Shown here: one piece after another, positions 18,575 to 27,184 of the stretch
How the letters are laid out: the number at the start of each line of letters is the position of its first letter
Numbering within the stretch: the stretch's first letter is position 1
NCBI RefSeq assembly: GCF_019431375.1
Contig: NZ_CP080267.1
Coordinates: 186,001 to 250,000, forward strand
Source: Alcanivorax sp.
GTDB lineage: Bacteria; Pseudomonadota; Gammaproteobacteria; Pseudomonadales; Alcanivoracaceae
Length of the DNA: 64,000 nucleotides
Direction of reading: 5' to 3'
Notes under the pieces: generated by a model
The model's input: the letters and a program-made list of their open reading frames with translations, nothing else
What the model was told of the DNA's origin: nothing
The model's database searches: none
Program-made: the position numbers and the translations under genes

Positions 18575-19086
18575 GATATTTTTTTGTGGTGTTGGCTGAG
18601 ACTTTTTCATATTTGTTGTTTTTGCTTCCAAGGTTCCGAGTTCTTAATTTTATTAAGTCTAGTTATCTGCGAGTTGTGTGGCGGTCAAATGTTGGGCGGC
18701 GCGTGGTTTATTATCCGGGGGTCTGGATCTTTACAGGCCGTAAATTGTCACTTGGCGATGATGTTGATCTTGCAAGGGGGGTTCTTATAACTACTGACGG
18801 TGGTGTTTCTATTGGAGACAGAACTTTGATTGGTTATGGTACACAGATATTGTCCAGCAATCATAAGATTCCACCAATGCCAAATAAAATATTTTCATCT
18901 GGGCACGAGAAGAAGCCGGTAATAATAGCGGAGGATGTTTGGGTAGGTGCAAACTGCATAATTCTGCCCGGGGTTGAAATAGGCAGAGGCTCAGTTGTTG
19001 CTGCTGGAAGTGTAGTAGCCAAATGCGTTCCACCAGGTGTTGTTGTTGCGGGTGTGCCGGCACGAATTATTAAGGAAAGAACATGA
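18571..19086 (+). CDS. Hexapeptide-repeat acyltransferase (left-handed beta-helix)
   Basis: A 171-residue protein with imperfect hexapeptides (IIAEDVWVGANCIILPGVEIGRGSVVAAGSVV), closing with AGVPARII, the standard end of the LbH acetyltransferase family (WcaF/Maa-like). A short hydrophobic N-terminus (about 25 residues) may sit at the membrane. It likely O- or N-acetylates a sugar in the repeat unit. It is coupled through ATGA overlaps to both neighbouring genes. It marks the right end of the AT-rich block. Confidence 0.85.
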   Translation: MRYFFVVLAETFSYLLFLLPRFRVLNFIKSSYLRVVWRSNVGRRVVYYPGVWIFTGRKLSLGDDVDLARGVLITTDGGVSIGDRTLIGYGTQILSSNHKIPPMPNKIFSSGHEKKPVIIAEDVWVGANCIILPGVEIGRGSVVAAGSVVAKCVPPGVVVAGVPARIIKERT

Positions 19087-21215
19087 AGCAAGTTCTCCAA
19101 AATATTGCTAAGGGTGGAACTGTGCTCGCCGTTTCACCAGTCCCTATTGTATCCACCCAATCAATGCTTATTTCAACTGTGTGCACGCTTATCTCAGCTG
19201 GTACCGAGCGAATGCTCGTGGACTTCGGCCGTGCTTCTTACCTTGATAAAGCCAGACAGCAGCCTGAAAAAGTAAAAATGGTTATCGAGAAGGTCCAGAC
19301 GGATGGACTGATGACCACGGTTGATGCGGTGAAATCCAAACTGGCTCAGCCGTTGCCGCTGGGTTACTGCAATGTCGGAACAGTTGCCGAGATCGGTAAG
19401 GGTGTCGAAGGCTTCAAGACCGGTGACAGGGTGGTTTCCAATGGCCCGCATGCGGATGTTGTTCGTGTCAGCAAAAACCTCTGTGCCCGCATTCCGGACT
19501 CTGTGAGCAATGAAGAGGCATCGTTTGCTGTGGTGGCGAGCATTGGCCTTCAGGGTATTCGATTGGCAAACCCCACACTTGGGGAGTCGTTTGTGGTGAC
19601 CGGGGTTGGTCTTATTGGCCTGCTTACGGTGCAGCTACTTCGCGCCCAGGGTTGCCGGGTGCTGGCGATTGATTTTGACGATAGCAAGCTGGCGCAGGCC
19701 AAACAGTTTGGTGCTGAGATCTGTAACCCTGCCAAAGGGCAGGACCCTGTAGAAGCAGGTATGGCATTCAGCCGTGGCAATGGTGTGGATGGAGTGATTA
19801 TCACTGCGTCTACCAAGGTTAGTGATCCGGTGATTCAGGCTGCGCGGATGAGCCGCAAGCGTGGGCGTATTATCCTGGTAGGGGTGACGGGCCTTGAATT
19901 GAACCGGGCGGATTTTTACGAGAAGGAATTGTCCTTCCAGGTGTCCTGCTCCTATGGGCCAGGCCGTTATGATCCTTCCTATGAAGAGCAGGGAAATGAC
20001 TACCCGTTAGGTTTTGTGCGCTGGACCGAGCAGCGTAATTTCGAGGCCGTACTGGACATGATGGCCTCAGGTCAGCTGGATGTTAAGCCGCTGATTACCC
20101 ACCGCTTCGAGTTTGAAGATGCGCCCAAGGCTTATGACCAGCTTACCGCTGACAAATCTGCGCTTGGCATTATCCTCAATTACAGCAGCGCTCCGGAGAG
20201 CCGCCACATTCGCTCAGTGTCGCTTGCGGCGGATGTGAAGATTGACCCGGCCAGGCCGGTGATCGGGTTTATCGGTGCGGGTAATTATGCATCGCGGATG
20301 TTGATTCCTGCCTTCAAGGCCGCCGGTGCCCAGTTGCATACCATTTCTACCTCTGGTGGCGTGAATGGTGTGATCCATGGCGAGAAGGCCGGTTTTATCG
20401 AGGCCACTACAGACACGCAGGCCATGCTGGAGAACCCTGAGATTAATACCGTTGCTATTGTGACACGGCACAATTCCCATGCGGGGTTTGTGGTGTCGGC
20501 GCTGGAAGCAGGCAAGCATGTATTTGTCGAAAAGCCTCTGGCAGTGACTCGTGATGACCTGGATAAGGTTGAGCAGGCTTATCGTGATGAGGGTGCGAAG
20601 CCTGCCATGCTCATGGTCGGGTTTAACCGGCGCTTTTCTCCCCAGGTTCAGAAGATGAAGTCGCTGTTATCGCCTATTTCAGAGCCCAAGTCCTTCATCA
20701 TGACGATGAATGCCGGGGCCATTCCTGCGGACCACTGGACTCAGGATGCCGAAGTTGGGGGCGGTCGTATTATTGGTGAGGCTTGCCACTTTATTGATCT
20801 GATGCGTTATCTGGCAGGCTCAGAGATTGTTTCAGTGCAGGCGCGTCGTATGGGAGATGCGCCTGGCGTGGCGATTACTGAAGACAAGGCGGCTATCACA
20901 CTCGGGTTCGCAGATGGTTCCTTTGGCACCATTCACTATCTTGCCAATGGCGCTGCCAGCTTCCCCAAGGAGCGGGTAGAAGTGTTTGCGGGCGGCAAAG
21001 TGCTCCAGTTGGATAATTTCCGCAAGCTGCGCGGGTACGGTTGGGCCGGGTTCAAGAAAATGAATCTGTGGCGTCAGGACAAGGGGCAATCCGCCTGCGC
21101 TGCGGCGTTCCTGTCTGCCATTGAAGCGGGTGGGCCTGCGCCCATTCCGGCCGGTGAGCTGTTTGAGGTGGCTGCGGCCACGCTGGATGCGGTTGAGCAG
21201 CTGCGCAATCAATGA
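19083..21215 (+). CDS. Two-domain oxidoreductase: alcohol dehydrogenase-like plus Gfo/Idh/MocA-like
   Basis: A 710-residue fusion. Residues 1 to about 370 resemble a zinc-type medium-chain dehydrogenase (AGTERMLVDFG, VTGVGLIGLLTVQLLRAQG as dinucleotide site). From about 385, GFIGAGNYASRMLIPAFKAA opens a Gfo/Idh/MocA domain with VFVEKPLAVTRDDL (the EKP motif) and EACHFIDLMRYL. Such bi-domain proteins occur in many exopolysaccharide clusters beside heparinase-like genes, as here, and may modify a nucleotide sugar or glycan; the substrate is unknown. GC content returns to the flanking level within this gene. ATGA overlaps join it to both neighbours. Confidence 0.85.
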   Translation: MKQVLQNIAKGGTVLAVSPVPIVSTQSMLISTVCTLISAGTERMLVDFGRASYLDKARQQPEKVKMVIEKVQTDGLMTTVDAVKSKLAQPLPLGYCNVGTVAEIGKGVEGFKTGDRVVSNGPHADVVRVSKNLCARIPDSVSNEEASFAVVASIGLQGIRLANPTLGESFVVTGVGLIGLLTVQLLRAQGCRVLAIDFDDSKLAQAKQFGAEICNPAKGQDPVEAGMAFSRGNGVDGVIITASTKVSDPVIQAARMSRKRGRIILVGVTGLELNRADFYEKELSFQVSCSYGPGRYDPSYEEQGNDYPLGFVRWTEQRNFEAVLDMMASGQLDVKPLITHRFEFEDAPKAYDQLTADKSALGIILNYSSAPESRHIRSVSLAADVKIDPARPVIGFIGAGNYASRMLIPAFKAAGAQLHTISTSGGVNGVIHGEKAGFIEATTDTQAMLENPEINTVAIVTRHNSHAGFVVSALEAGKHVFVEKPLAVTRDDLDKVEQAYRDEGAKPAMLMVGFNRRFSPQVQKMKSLLSPISEPKSFIMTMNAGAIPADHWTQDAEVGGGRIIGEACHFIDLMRYLAGSEIVSVQARRMGDAPGVAITEDKAAITLGFADGSFGTIHYLANGAASFPKERVEVFAGGKVLQLDNFRKLRGYGWAGFKKMNLWRQDKGQSACAAAFLSAIEAGGPAPIPAGELFEVAAATLDAVEQLRNQ

Positions 21216-23050
21216 ACCCTGTGCTTTTAAAACTGATCACCGCTTGGCGTTTGGGGCCGGTCAATATTGGCCGTGCCCTGTACTATCGGCTGGGTGTCAG
21301 GTTTGGTGTGAATCCGGTCCGGACTTTGGTTGCGCAGTCCCCAGCGGGGCCATTTTTTGTGGCTGGCGCGGTAGACTCTTCGGCAAGCAAATTGTTGTTT
21401 ACGACAAAGCCATTTGGTCTTGATACAAACTTTCCATCTGAATCCGGTATTCCCCTGTGGCACAAAAGTGTCATTACCGAGCAAGAAGTGCCGTGCCTGC
21501 CCTGGTGGCAGATGCCGGACTTTATCGATGGGCTGGGGGATATCAAGGGGATTTGGGAGGCTTCACGTTTCGATTGGGTATTGGGCTTTGCCAAACAGTC
21601 GTTGGCGGGGGATGGCCAGGCGCTCAGCCAGTTGAATGCATGGCTGGCGGACTGGTCTGAAAAGAACCCTCCCTATATGGGGGCTAACTGGAAGTGCGGT
21701 CAGGAAGCCTCGATTCGCGTGATGCATCTCGCCATGGCGGCCCATTTACTGGGACAGGTGACTGAGCCCCAAGAAGGGCTGCTGGAACTTGTTCGAGTGC
21801 ACTTGCAGCGTATTGCGCCAACGATTCAGTACGCTATCGCGCAGGATAACAATCATGGCACCTCAGAGGCCGCTGCGCTGTTTATCGGTGGCAGCTGGCT
21901 GATGTGCGCTAATAGCAGCGGGGATGGCGAAGCCCGACACTGGATGAATCTTGGGCGCAAGTGGTTGGAAAACCGTGCGAGACGATTGATCGAAACGGAT
22001 GGCTGCTTCAGCCAGTACTCCCTGAATTATCATCGTGTGATGCTGGATAGTTACTCAATGGCCGAGCTTTGGCGCAAGGAACTGGCGCTGCCTGATTTTT
22101 CAGCTGAACTGGTGAGGCGCTTGCAGGCGGCTACCGCCTGGCTGGGTAATATGGTGTCGCCTGATGGTGGTGACACTCCGAATCTGGGAGCCAATGATGG
22201 GGCGAGGCTGTTGCCTCTGGCAGAGACGGATTACCGGGATGTTCGCCCCTCTGTTCAGTTGGCTTCGGTGCTGTTTGCTGGCAAGCGGGCGTATCAGGAT
22301 TCCGGGCCCTGGGACGAGCCACTGCAACTGCTGCGAGTGCCGTTACCTGCTACAAGCGTCGATTACCGGCGTTCATGTCGGTATGACCTGGGCGGTTTTG
22401 CGGTGTTGCGTGAAGCTGTGTCGCATGAAAACCAGGCCATGCTGCTTTTCCGCTACCCCCGGTTTCGCTTTCGCCCAGGCCAGTCTGATTTGCTGCATGT
22501 GGACTTCTGGCTGGATGGCCTGAATGTGCTAAGGGATGCAGGCTCTTACAGTTATAACTGTGATGAGCCCTGGCAGAGCTACTTTCCCGGCTCTCAGGCA
22601 CACAATACAGTTCAGTTTGATGGTCGGGATGCCATGCCACGGCTAAGCCGTTTTCTATTTGGCGCCTGGCCTAAGGGGCGAGGGGTGTCGGCTCTGGGTG
22701 AGAAAGACGGCTTTCAGACAATGGCGGCAGGCTATCGGGACTGGAAAGGTGCGTATCACCAGCGGGGACTGGCCTTGTCGGGCAGTGCACTTAGAGTTAC
22801 TGATGACATAAAGGGCTTTGAAAAGTCTGCGGTTTTGCGTTGGCGCCTGGCTCCGGGTGAATGGCACTGGAAGGATGACTGGCTTGTAGGCTGCGGCGTA
22901 CGTATTCATGTTGAAGCAGATCAGCCGCTCAAGCGCTGTGAACTTGTTGAGGGTTGGGAGTCCCGTTACTACTCCCAAAAGACCCCTCTACCGGTTCTGG
23001 AAATTGAAATGGAACAGGCCGGCAGGCTGACAACGGAATTGAGATACTGA
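21212..23050 (+). CDS. Heparinase II/III family protein
   Basis: A 612-residue protein. The N-terminal half is an alpha-helical toroid (NWKCGQEASIRVMHLAMAA, NNHGTSEAAALFIGG with the conserved Asn-His), and the C-terminal half is the beta-sandwich Hepar_II_III domain, with LLHVDFWLDGLNVLRDAGSY and AHNTVQFDGRD carrying His residues typical of the family. Known members are polysaccharide lyases acting on uronic-acid polymers, which fits a ManNAcA-containing glycan. No signal peptide is visible, which is odd for a secreted lyase. It may act on lipid-linked intermediates or as a non-lyase modifier. Confidence 0.85.
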   Translation: MNPVLLKLITAWRLGPVNIGRALYYRLGVRFGVNPVRTLVAQSPAGPFFVAGAVDSSASKLLFTTKPFGLDTNFPSESGIPLWHKSVITEQEVPCLPWWQMPDFIDGLGDIKGIWEASRFDWVLGFAKQSLAGDGQALSQLNAWLADWSEKNPPYMGANWKCGQEASIRVMHLAMAAHLLGQVTEPQEGLLELVRVHLQRIAPTIQYAIAQDNNHGTSEAAALFIGGSWLMCANSSGDGEARHWMNLGRKWLENRARRLIETDGCFSQYSLNYHRVMLDSYSMAELWRKELALPDFSAELVRRLQAATAWLGNMVSPDGGDTPNLGANDGARLLPLAETDYRDVRPSVQLASVLFAGKRAYQDSGPWDEPLQLLRVPLPATSVDYRRSCRYDLGGFAVLREAVSHENQAMLLFRYPRFRFRPGQSDLLHVDFWLDGLNVLRDAGSYSYNCDEPWQSYFPGSQAHNTVQFDGRDAMPRLSRFLFGAWPKGRGVSALGEKDGFQTMAAGYRDWKGAYHQRGLALSGSALRVTDDIKGFEKSAVLRWRLAPGEWHWKDDWLVGCGVRIHVEADQPLKRCELVEGWESRYYSQKTPLPVLEIEMEQAGRLTTELRY

Positions 23051-23051
23051 T

Positions 23052-24884
23052 ATGCGGGTTTTGTATTTTCACCAGCATTTTTCTACCCCTAAGGGATCTA
23101 CAGGGATTCGTTCCTATGAGATGGCGCGGCGATTGGTTGCCCAAGGGCATGAGGTCACGATGGTGTGTGGCTCTTATGGAGGAGGCAATACGGGCTTGAA
23201 CGGCGATTTTCGTCGTGGGCGGCGCGAGGGGCGGGTTGACGGTATCGGAGTGATTGAGTTCGATCTTGCCTATTCCAACGCGGATGGCTTTATCAAGCGA
23301 GCCCTGCTGTTCCTGCTATTTGCCCTTCGTAGTGTAGGGGTGGCACTGACACACCGCTACGATGTGCTGTTTGCCACGACGACACCCTTAACGGCGGGTA
23401 TTCCTGGAATATTTGCTCGCTGGCTGCGGGGTAAGCCCTTCGTTTTCGAGGTGCGTGATCTCTGGCCTGAATTGCCTCGTGAAATGGGGGTGATTACCAA
23501 CCCTGTAGTGCTCTGGGCGATGGGTGTTCTTGAGTGGGTTAGCTACCGCTCTGCGCACCGGGTGATTGGATTGTCTCCGGGTATTGTCCAAGGTATTCAG
23601 CGCTGTGGTGTGCCCAGTGATCAGATTGCCATGGTGCCCAATGGCTGTGACTTCTCTATCTTCGAACAGGATGTGGACGTCTGGAGGCCGGAAGGGGTCA
23701 CTGCTACTGATCTGCTGGCGGTGTTCACCGGTACCCATGGTATGGCCAATGGGCTGGACGCGGTGCTGGATGCTGCGCAACTTCTCAAAGAGCGTGGCCG
23801 TGATGATATCAAGATTGCACTGGTGGGTGATGGAAAACTCAAACCGCAGCTCATGGAGCGTGCAGCTGAGCAAGAGCTGGATAATGTGATTTTTCACGAT
23901 CCGGTTAACAAGCAACGTTTGGCTGGTTTGATGAAGGCAGCAGATTTGGGCATTCAATCCCTGGCGAATGTGCCTGCCTTTTATTTTGGTACATCGCCAA
24001 ACAAGTTTTTTGACTACATTTCAGCCGGTTTGCCGGTGCTGAATAATTACCCCGGTTGGCTGGCCGGGATGATCAAGGAATCCGGCTGTGGCTATGCTGT
24101 GGACGCGGATTCCGCTGAACAGTTTGCCGATGCGCTTGAGGCGGCGGCGGATAACCGGGATGAGCTGAAACGCATGGGTAAGGCGGCAAGTCAGTTGGCG
24201 CATCGTGAATTTGACCGTGATGTCCTTGGTAGCCGCTTTGTCGAGGTACTAGCAAACTCTTCCACCTTGCCCGTAACCGCGCCAGTGAAGCGGTTGGTGG
24301 ATATTGTGGGGGCGGGTGCGGGGCTGCTTCTACTGGCACCTGTGATTTTGATACTGGCCTGGTTCGTGCGTCGCAAGCATGGCTCTCCGGTTTGCTTTCG
24401 CCAGGTGCGACCGGGTAAGGCGGGTAAGCCTTTCCAGATGGTCAAATTTCGCACCATGACTGATGAACGTGGTGCCGATGGTGAGTTGCTGCCAGATAGT
24501 GAGCGCCTGACCCCCTTTGGCCAGTTCCTGCGTTCCACCAGCCTTGATGAACTTCCTGAACTCTGGAATGTGCTCAAGGGTGACATGAGTTTGGTTGGCC
24601 CACGCCCCTTGCTGATGGAATATCTGCCTTTGTATTCTGAGCGCCAGTCGCGCCGCCATGAGGTGCGTCCTGGCATCACCGGCTGGGCGCAGATCAATGG
24701 CCGTAATGCCTTGAGCTGGGAAGAAAAATTCGAGCTGGATGTGTGGTATGTGGAAAACCGTACCCTGTGGCTGGATATCAAGATTCTGTTTCTCACTGTG
24801 TGGAAGGTGGTGAAGCGCGATGGCATTAGCCAGGACGGGGAAGCGACGATGACACGGTTTACCGGGAGTCCTTCCCGTGACTAG
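23052..24884 (+). CDS. Fusion of GT4 glycosyltransferase and PglC-like phosphoglycosyl transferase
   Basis: A 610-residue bifunctional protein. Residues 1 to about 400 are a WbuB-like GT4 enzyme (FHQHFSTPKGSTGIRSYEMAR, VFEVRDLWPELP, VPNGCDFSIFEQ). Residues from about 415 are a small monotopic PGT: membrane re-entrant segment LVDIVGAGAGLLLLAPVILI, FRQVRPGKAGKPFQMVKFRT, and SLDELPELWNVLKGDMSLVG PRPLL with the catalytic Asp-Glu pair. The PGT part should transfer a sugar-1-phosphate to undecaprenyl phosphate, and the GT part the second sugar. The neighbouring PglD- and PglE-like genes suggest that the first sugar is di-N-acetylbacillosamine. It overlaps the next gene by 8 bp. Confidence 0.88.
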   Translation: MRVLYFHQHFSTPKGSTGIRSYEMARRLVAQGHEVTMVCGSYGGGNTGLNGDFRRGRREGRVDGIGVIEFDLAYSNADGFIKRALLFLLFALRSVGVALTHRYDVLFATTTPLTAGIPGIFARWLRGKPFVFEVRDLWPELPREMGVITNPVVLWAMGVLEWVSYRSAHRVIGLSPGIVQGIQRCGVPSDQIAMVPNGCDFSIFEQDVDVWRPEGVTATDLLAVFTGTHGMANGLDAVLDAAQLLKERGRDDIKIALVGDGKLKPQLMERAAEQELDNVIFHDPVNKQRLAGLMKAADLGIQSLANVPAFYFGTSPNKFFDYISAGLPVLNNYPGWLAGMIKESGCGYAVDADSAEQFADALEAAADNRDELKRMGKAASQLAHREFDRDVLGSRFVEVLANSSTLPVTAPVKRLVDIVGAGAGLLLLAPVILILAWFVRRKHGSPVCFRQVRPGKAGKPFQMVKFRTMTDERGADGELLPDSERLTPFGQFLRSTSLDELPELWNVLKGDMSLVGPRPLLMEYLPLYSERQSRRHEVRPGITGWAQINGRNALSWEEKFELDVWYVENRTLWLDIKILFLTVWKVVKRDGISQDGEATMTRFTGSPSRD

Positions 24885-25494
24885 GCGACTTGGCATTATT
24901 GGTGCGGGTGGCCACGGTAAGGTGGCGGCGGAGACCGCGCTGCGTTGCGGCTGGGAAGAGGTGATTTTTTTTGATGGCCTTGCTTCCAGTGGCGCTTATG
25001 ACATCAGCCACTGGTCTGTGGTTGGTGAACCTGCTTCTGCCGTTGATGTTCATTGTGATGGCTATTTTGTGGCTATTGGCAATGCGGTGCATCGTCGAAC
25101 CTGGTGTGAGTGGTTGTTGAGCCATGACCTGCCCCTGGTGAGCCTGTGTGATCCTTCTGCGGTGATTAGTCAGTTTGCCCGAATTGGCGAGGGTGTGCTG
25201 GTAGTCGCTGGCGCTGTGGTGAATGTGGATGCTCGCATTGAGCGCGGGGCGATTATCAATACCGGTGCCTGCGTGGACCATGATTGCGTTATTGGTGAAT
25301 ACAGCCATGTATGCCCTGGTGCCGCACTGGGTGGCGAAGTCCGGGTGGGTGAATCAAGCTGGCTGGGTATTGGCTGTCAGGTAAAGCAGTGCATCAGCAT
25401 TGGCCGGTCGGTGACGGTGGGGGCGGGTGCCACGGTGGTATCTGATATAGGTGATGGTTTGACGGTGGTGGGTACGCCTGCTCGTGCTGTTTAA
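24877..25494 (+). CDS. pglD: Sugar O/N-acetyltransferase, PglD/NeuD-like
   Basis: A 205-residue protein with an N-terminal Rossmann-like part (GIIGAGGHGKVAAETA) and a C-terminal left-handed beta-helix. NTGACVDHDCVIG holds His135, equivalent to the catalytic base of Campylobacter PglD; AALGGEVRVGESSWLGIG follows. PglD N-acetylates UDP-4-amino-trideoxyGlcNAc to give UDP-diNAcBac. It starts with GTG, with GGGAG 8 bp upstream, inside the end of the fusion gene, so the acetyltransferase and the PGT are probably translated together. The exact substrate is inferred from context; NeuD-type or perosamine acetyltransferases look similar. Confidence 0.82.
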   Translation: MTRRLGIIGAGGHGKVAAETALRCGWEEVIFFDGLASSGAYDISHWSVVGEPASAVDVHCDGYFVAIGNAVHRRTWCEWLLSHDLPLVSLCDPSAVISQFARIGEGVLVVAGAVVNVDARIERGAIINTGACVDHDCVIGEYSHVCPGAALGGEVRVGESSWLGIGCQVKQCISIGRSVTVGAGATVVSDIGDGLTVVGTPARAV

Positions 25495-25541
25495 GCTCAC
25501 CCGGCCTACACTGGATTCGAGAATCATTCAGGAGCCATCCC

Positions 25542-25724
25542 GTGCGGAAAAGATCAAGTGATCAAGTTACTGCCTTCAAGGTAGATCAAGCTGTGGGCTC
25601 TTGGGCGATGGCTGGTGCCTGTGTCTCACCGGCTACGAAAGTAGAAATGCTTCGTATTGCGCGCGGTCAGACGTCTGGCGTTGAGTTGCAGGATGCGTTG
25701 GTAGAAAAGTACCGCCAACGATAA
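25542..25724 (+). CDS. Small protein resembling VbhA-type (Fic) antitoxins
   Basis: A 60-residue protein starting with GTG, with AGGAG placed 8 bp upstream. Residues about 17-60 (VGSWAMAGACVSPATKVEML then RIARGQTSGVELQDAL) look to me like the small helical VbhA family, which inhibits Fic-domain AMP transferases through a [S/T]xxxE[G/N] motif. Here the equivalent is SWAMAG: the inhibitory Glu is missing. No Fic gene is nearby. It sits between the PglD- and PglE-like genes with its own gaps. It is probably a real gene; the family is a judgement by eye. Confidence 0.5.
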   Translation: MRKRSSDQVTAFKVDQAVGSWAMAGACVSPATKVEMLRIARGQTSGVELQDALVEKYRQR

Positions 25725-25828
25725 TTGTCATCTGGAATCGACTGGCGTGTGGTTTTAGTAACGGCAATGGCTATTGCTTATGGCCTGCCAGTGGATTTTC
25801 AAAATACTGAACGGAATATTCATCTCAT

Positions 25829-27001
25829 ATGTTAAACGGCCCCTTTTCCCCTTGGCCTTCCTTTACCCCGGAAGAAGCCGATGCGGTTTCTCGCGTATTA
25901 CTTTCCAACAAGGTGAATTACTGGACTGGCCAGGAAGGGCGTGAATTCGAACGCGAATTTGCCACCTTTGCCGGTACCGAGTATGCCATTGCGGTGGCCA
26001 ACGGCACCCTGGCGCTGGATCTGGCCTTGCAGGGGCTGGGTATTGGTGCCGGTGATGAAGTGGTGGTGACACCGCGTACCTTCCTGGCGTCTGCCACGTC
26101 AGTGATTAATGCCGGTGCTACGCCGGTGTTTGCTGATGTGGATGCGGATACCCAGAACATTACTCCTGACACCGTTGCTGCGGTGATTACCCCGAACACC
26201 AAGGCAATTGTGTGTGTGCATCTGGCTGGTTGGCCTTGTGACATGGATGGCATGATGGCGCTGGCCGAACAGCATGGGCTGTTTGTGATTGAAGATTGTG
26301 CCCAGGCTCATGGTGCGACTTATAAAGGTAAGCCAGTGGGTGGTTTGGGCCATGTGGGCTGCTGGTCGTTTTGTCAGGACAAGATCATGAGCACCGGCGG
26401 TGAGGGTGGCATGGTCACCTGTAATGATCGTGAGCTGTGGTCGCGCATGTGGAGCTTCAAGGATCACGGCAAGAGCTGGGATGCGGTGTATGAGCGTGAT
26501 CATCCGCCCGGTTTTCGCTGGTTGCATGAGTCGGTGGGCACTAACTGGCGCCTAACGGAAATGCAGTCGGCCATTGGGCGCATTCAGTTACAACGTATGG
26601 CGGAATGGACTGCTGCTCGCCAGGCACATTGCCAGGCGATTTGGGAAACGGCGGCAGCATTGCCGGGGTTGCGTGTGCCCGTTGTGCCGGCTGAGATTGG
26701 CCATGCTGGCTACAAGTGTTATGTGTTTGTGGATGAGGCCAAGCTTGCTGACGGTTGGGACCGGGATCGCATCATGAATGCTGTTGTGGCGGAAGGCGTG
26801 CCTTGTTTTTCTGGTTCCTGCTCTGAGGTGTATCTGGAGAAGGCGTTTACTGATCTTGGGCTTGGGCCGAAAGAGCGGTTGCCGGTGGCGAAGGCACTAG
26901 GTGAGTCTTCGTTGATGTTCCTGGTTCATCCGACATTGACTGAGGCTGAGATTGAGAAGACATGTGCTGTGCTTCGAGGTGTTATGGCGCAGGCTGTTTG
27001 A
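25829..27001 (+). CDS. pglE: DegT/DnrJ/EryC1 sugar aminotransferase, PglE-like
   Basis: A 390-residue PLP-dependent enzyme. The Schiff-base lysine is Lys185 in SFCQDKIMSTGGEGGM; VIEDCAQAHGA holds the cofactor-binding Asp156; NGTLALDLAL and TPRTFLASATSV are standard family segments. In the bacillosamine route, PglE puts an amino group at C4 of the 4-keto sugar made by PglF. A PglF-type dehydratase gene is at 29.3 kb and a PglD-like gene just upstream, which supports that role, although this subfamily also makes perosamine and related sugars. No strong ribosome-binding site precedes the ATG. Confidence 0.85.
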   Translation: MLNGPFSPWPSFTPEEADAVSRVLLSNKVNYWTGQEGREFEREFATFAGTEYAIAVANGTLALDLALQGLGIGAGDEVVVTPRTFLASATSVINAGATPVFADVDADTQNITPDTVAAVITPNTKAIVCVHLAGWPCDMDGMMALAEQHGLFVIEDCAQAHGATYKGKPVGGLGHVGCWSFCQDKIMSTGGEGGMVTCNDRELWSRMWSFKDHGKSWDAVYERDHPPGFRWLHESVGTNWRLTEMQSAIGRIQLQRMAEWTAARQAHCQAIWETAAALPGLRVPVVPAEIGHAGYKCYVFVDEAKLADGWDRDRIMNAVVAEGVPCFSGSCSEVYLEKAFTDLGLGPKERLPVAKALGESSLMFLVHPTLTEAEIEKTCAVLRGVMAQAV

Positions 27002-27066
27002 TTTTTGTGGGTCGTGGCCCAGTAACGTACGCAGTTAAGTGCGGACCGAAGGGGGCGTCGTGGCCC

Positions 27067-27119
27067 GTGCTTGCATGGCGAGTGGCGGGCTGTTCGCCAT
27101 GCAAGCATAGCTCCTACAG
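27067..27119. repeat. REP-like inverted repeat (TGTAGGAGC family)
   Basis: GCTTGCATGGCGA (27069-27081) and its complement TCGCCATGCAAGC, followed by ATAGCTCCTACA, form a long hairpin in the 183-bp gap between the aminotransferase and the ligase-like gene. Its right arm matches the element at 3128-3154. Confidence 0.75.
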
Positions 27120-27184
27120 GGGATTGGTCCTGTATGTTGGTTTTGCTGATCTGATGCGTTGATGCCTCCGGGCGAGGTGATGGT

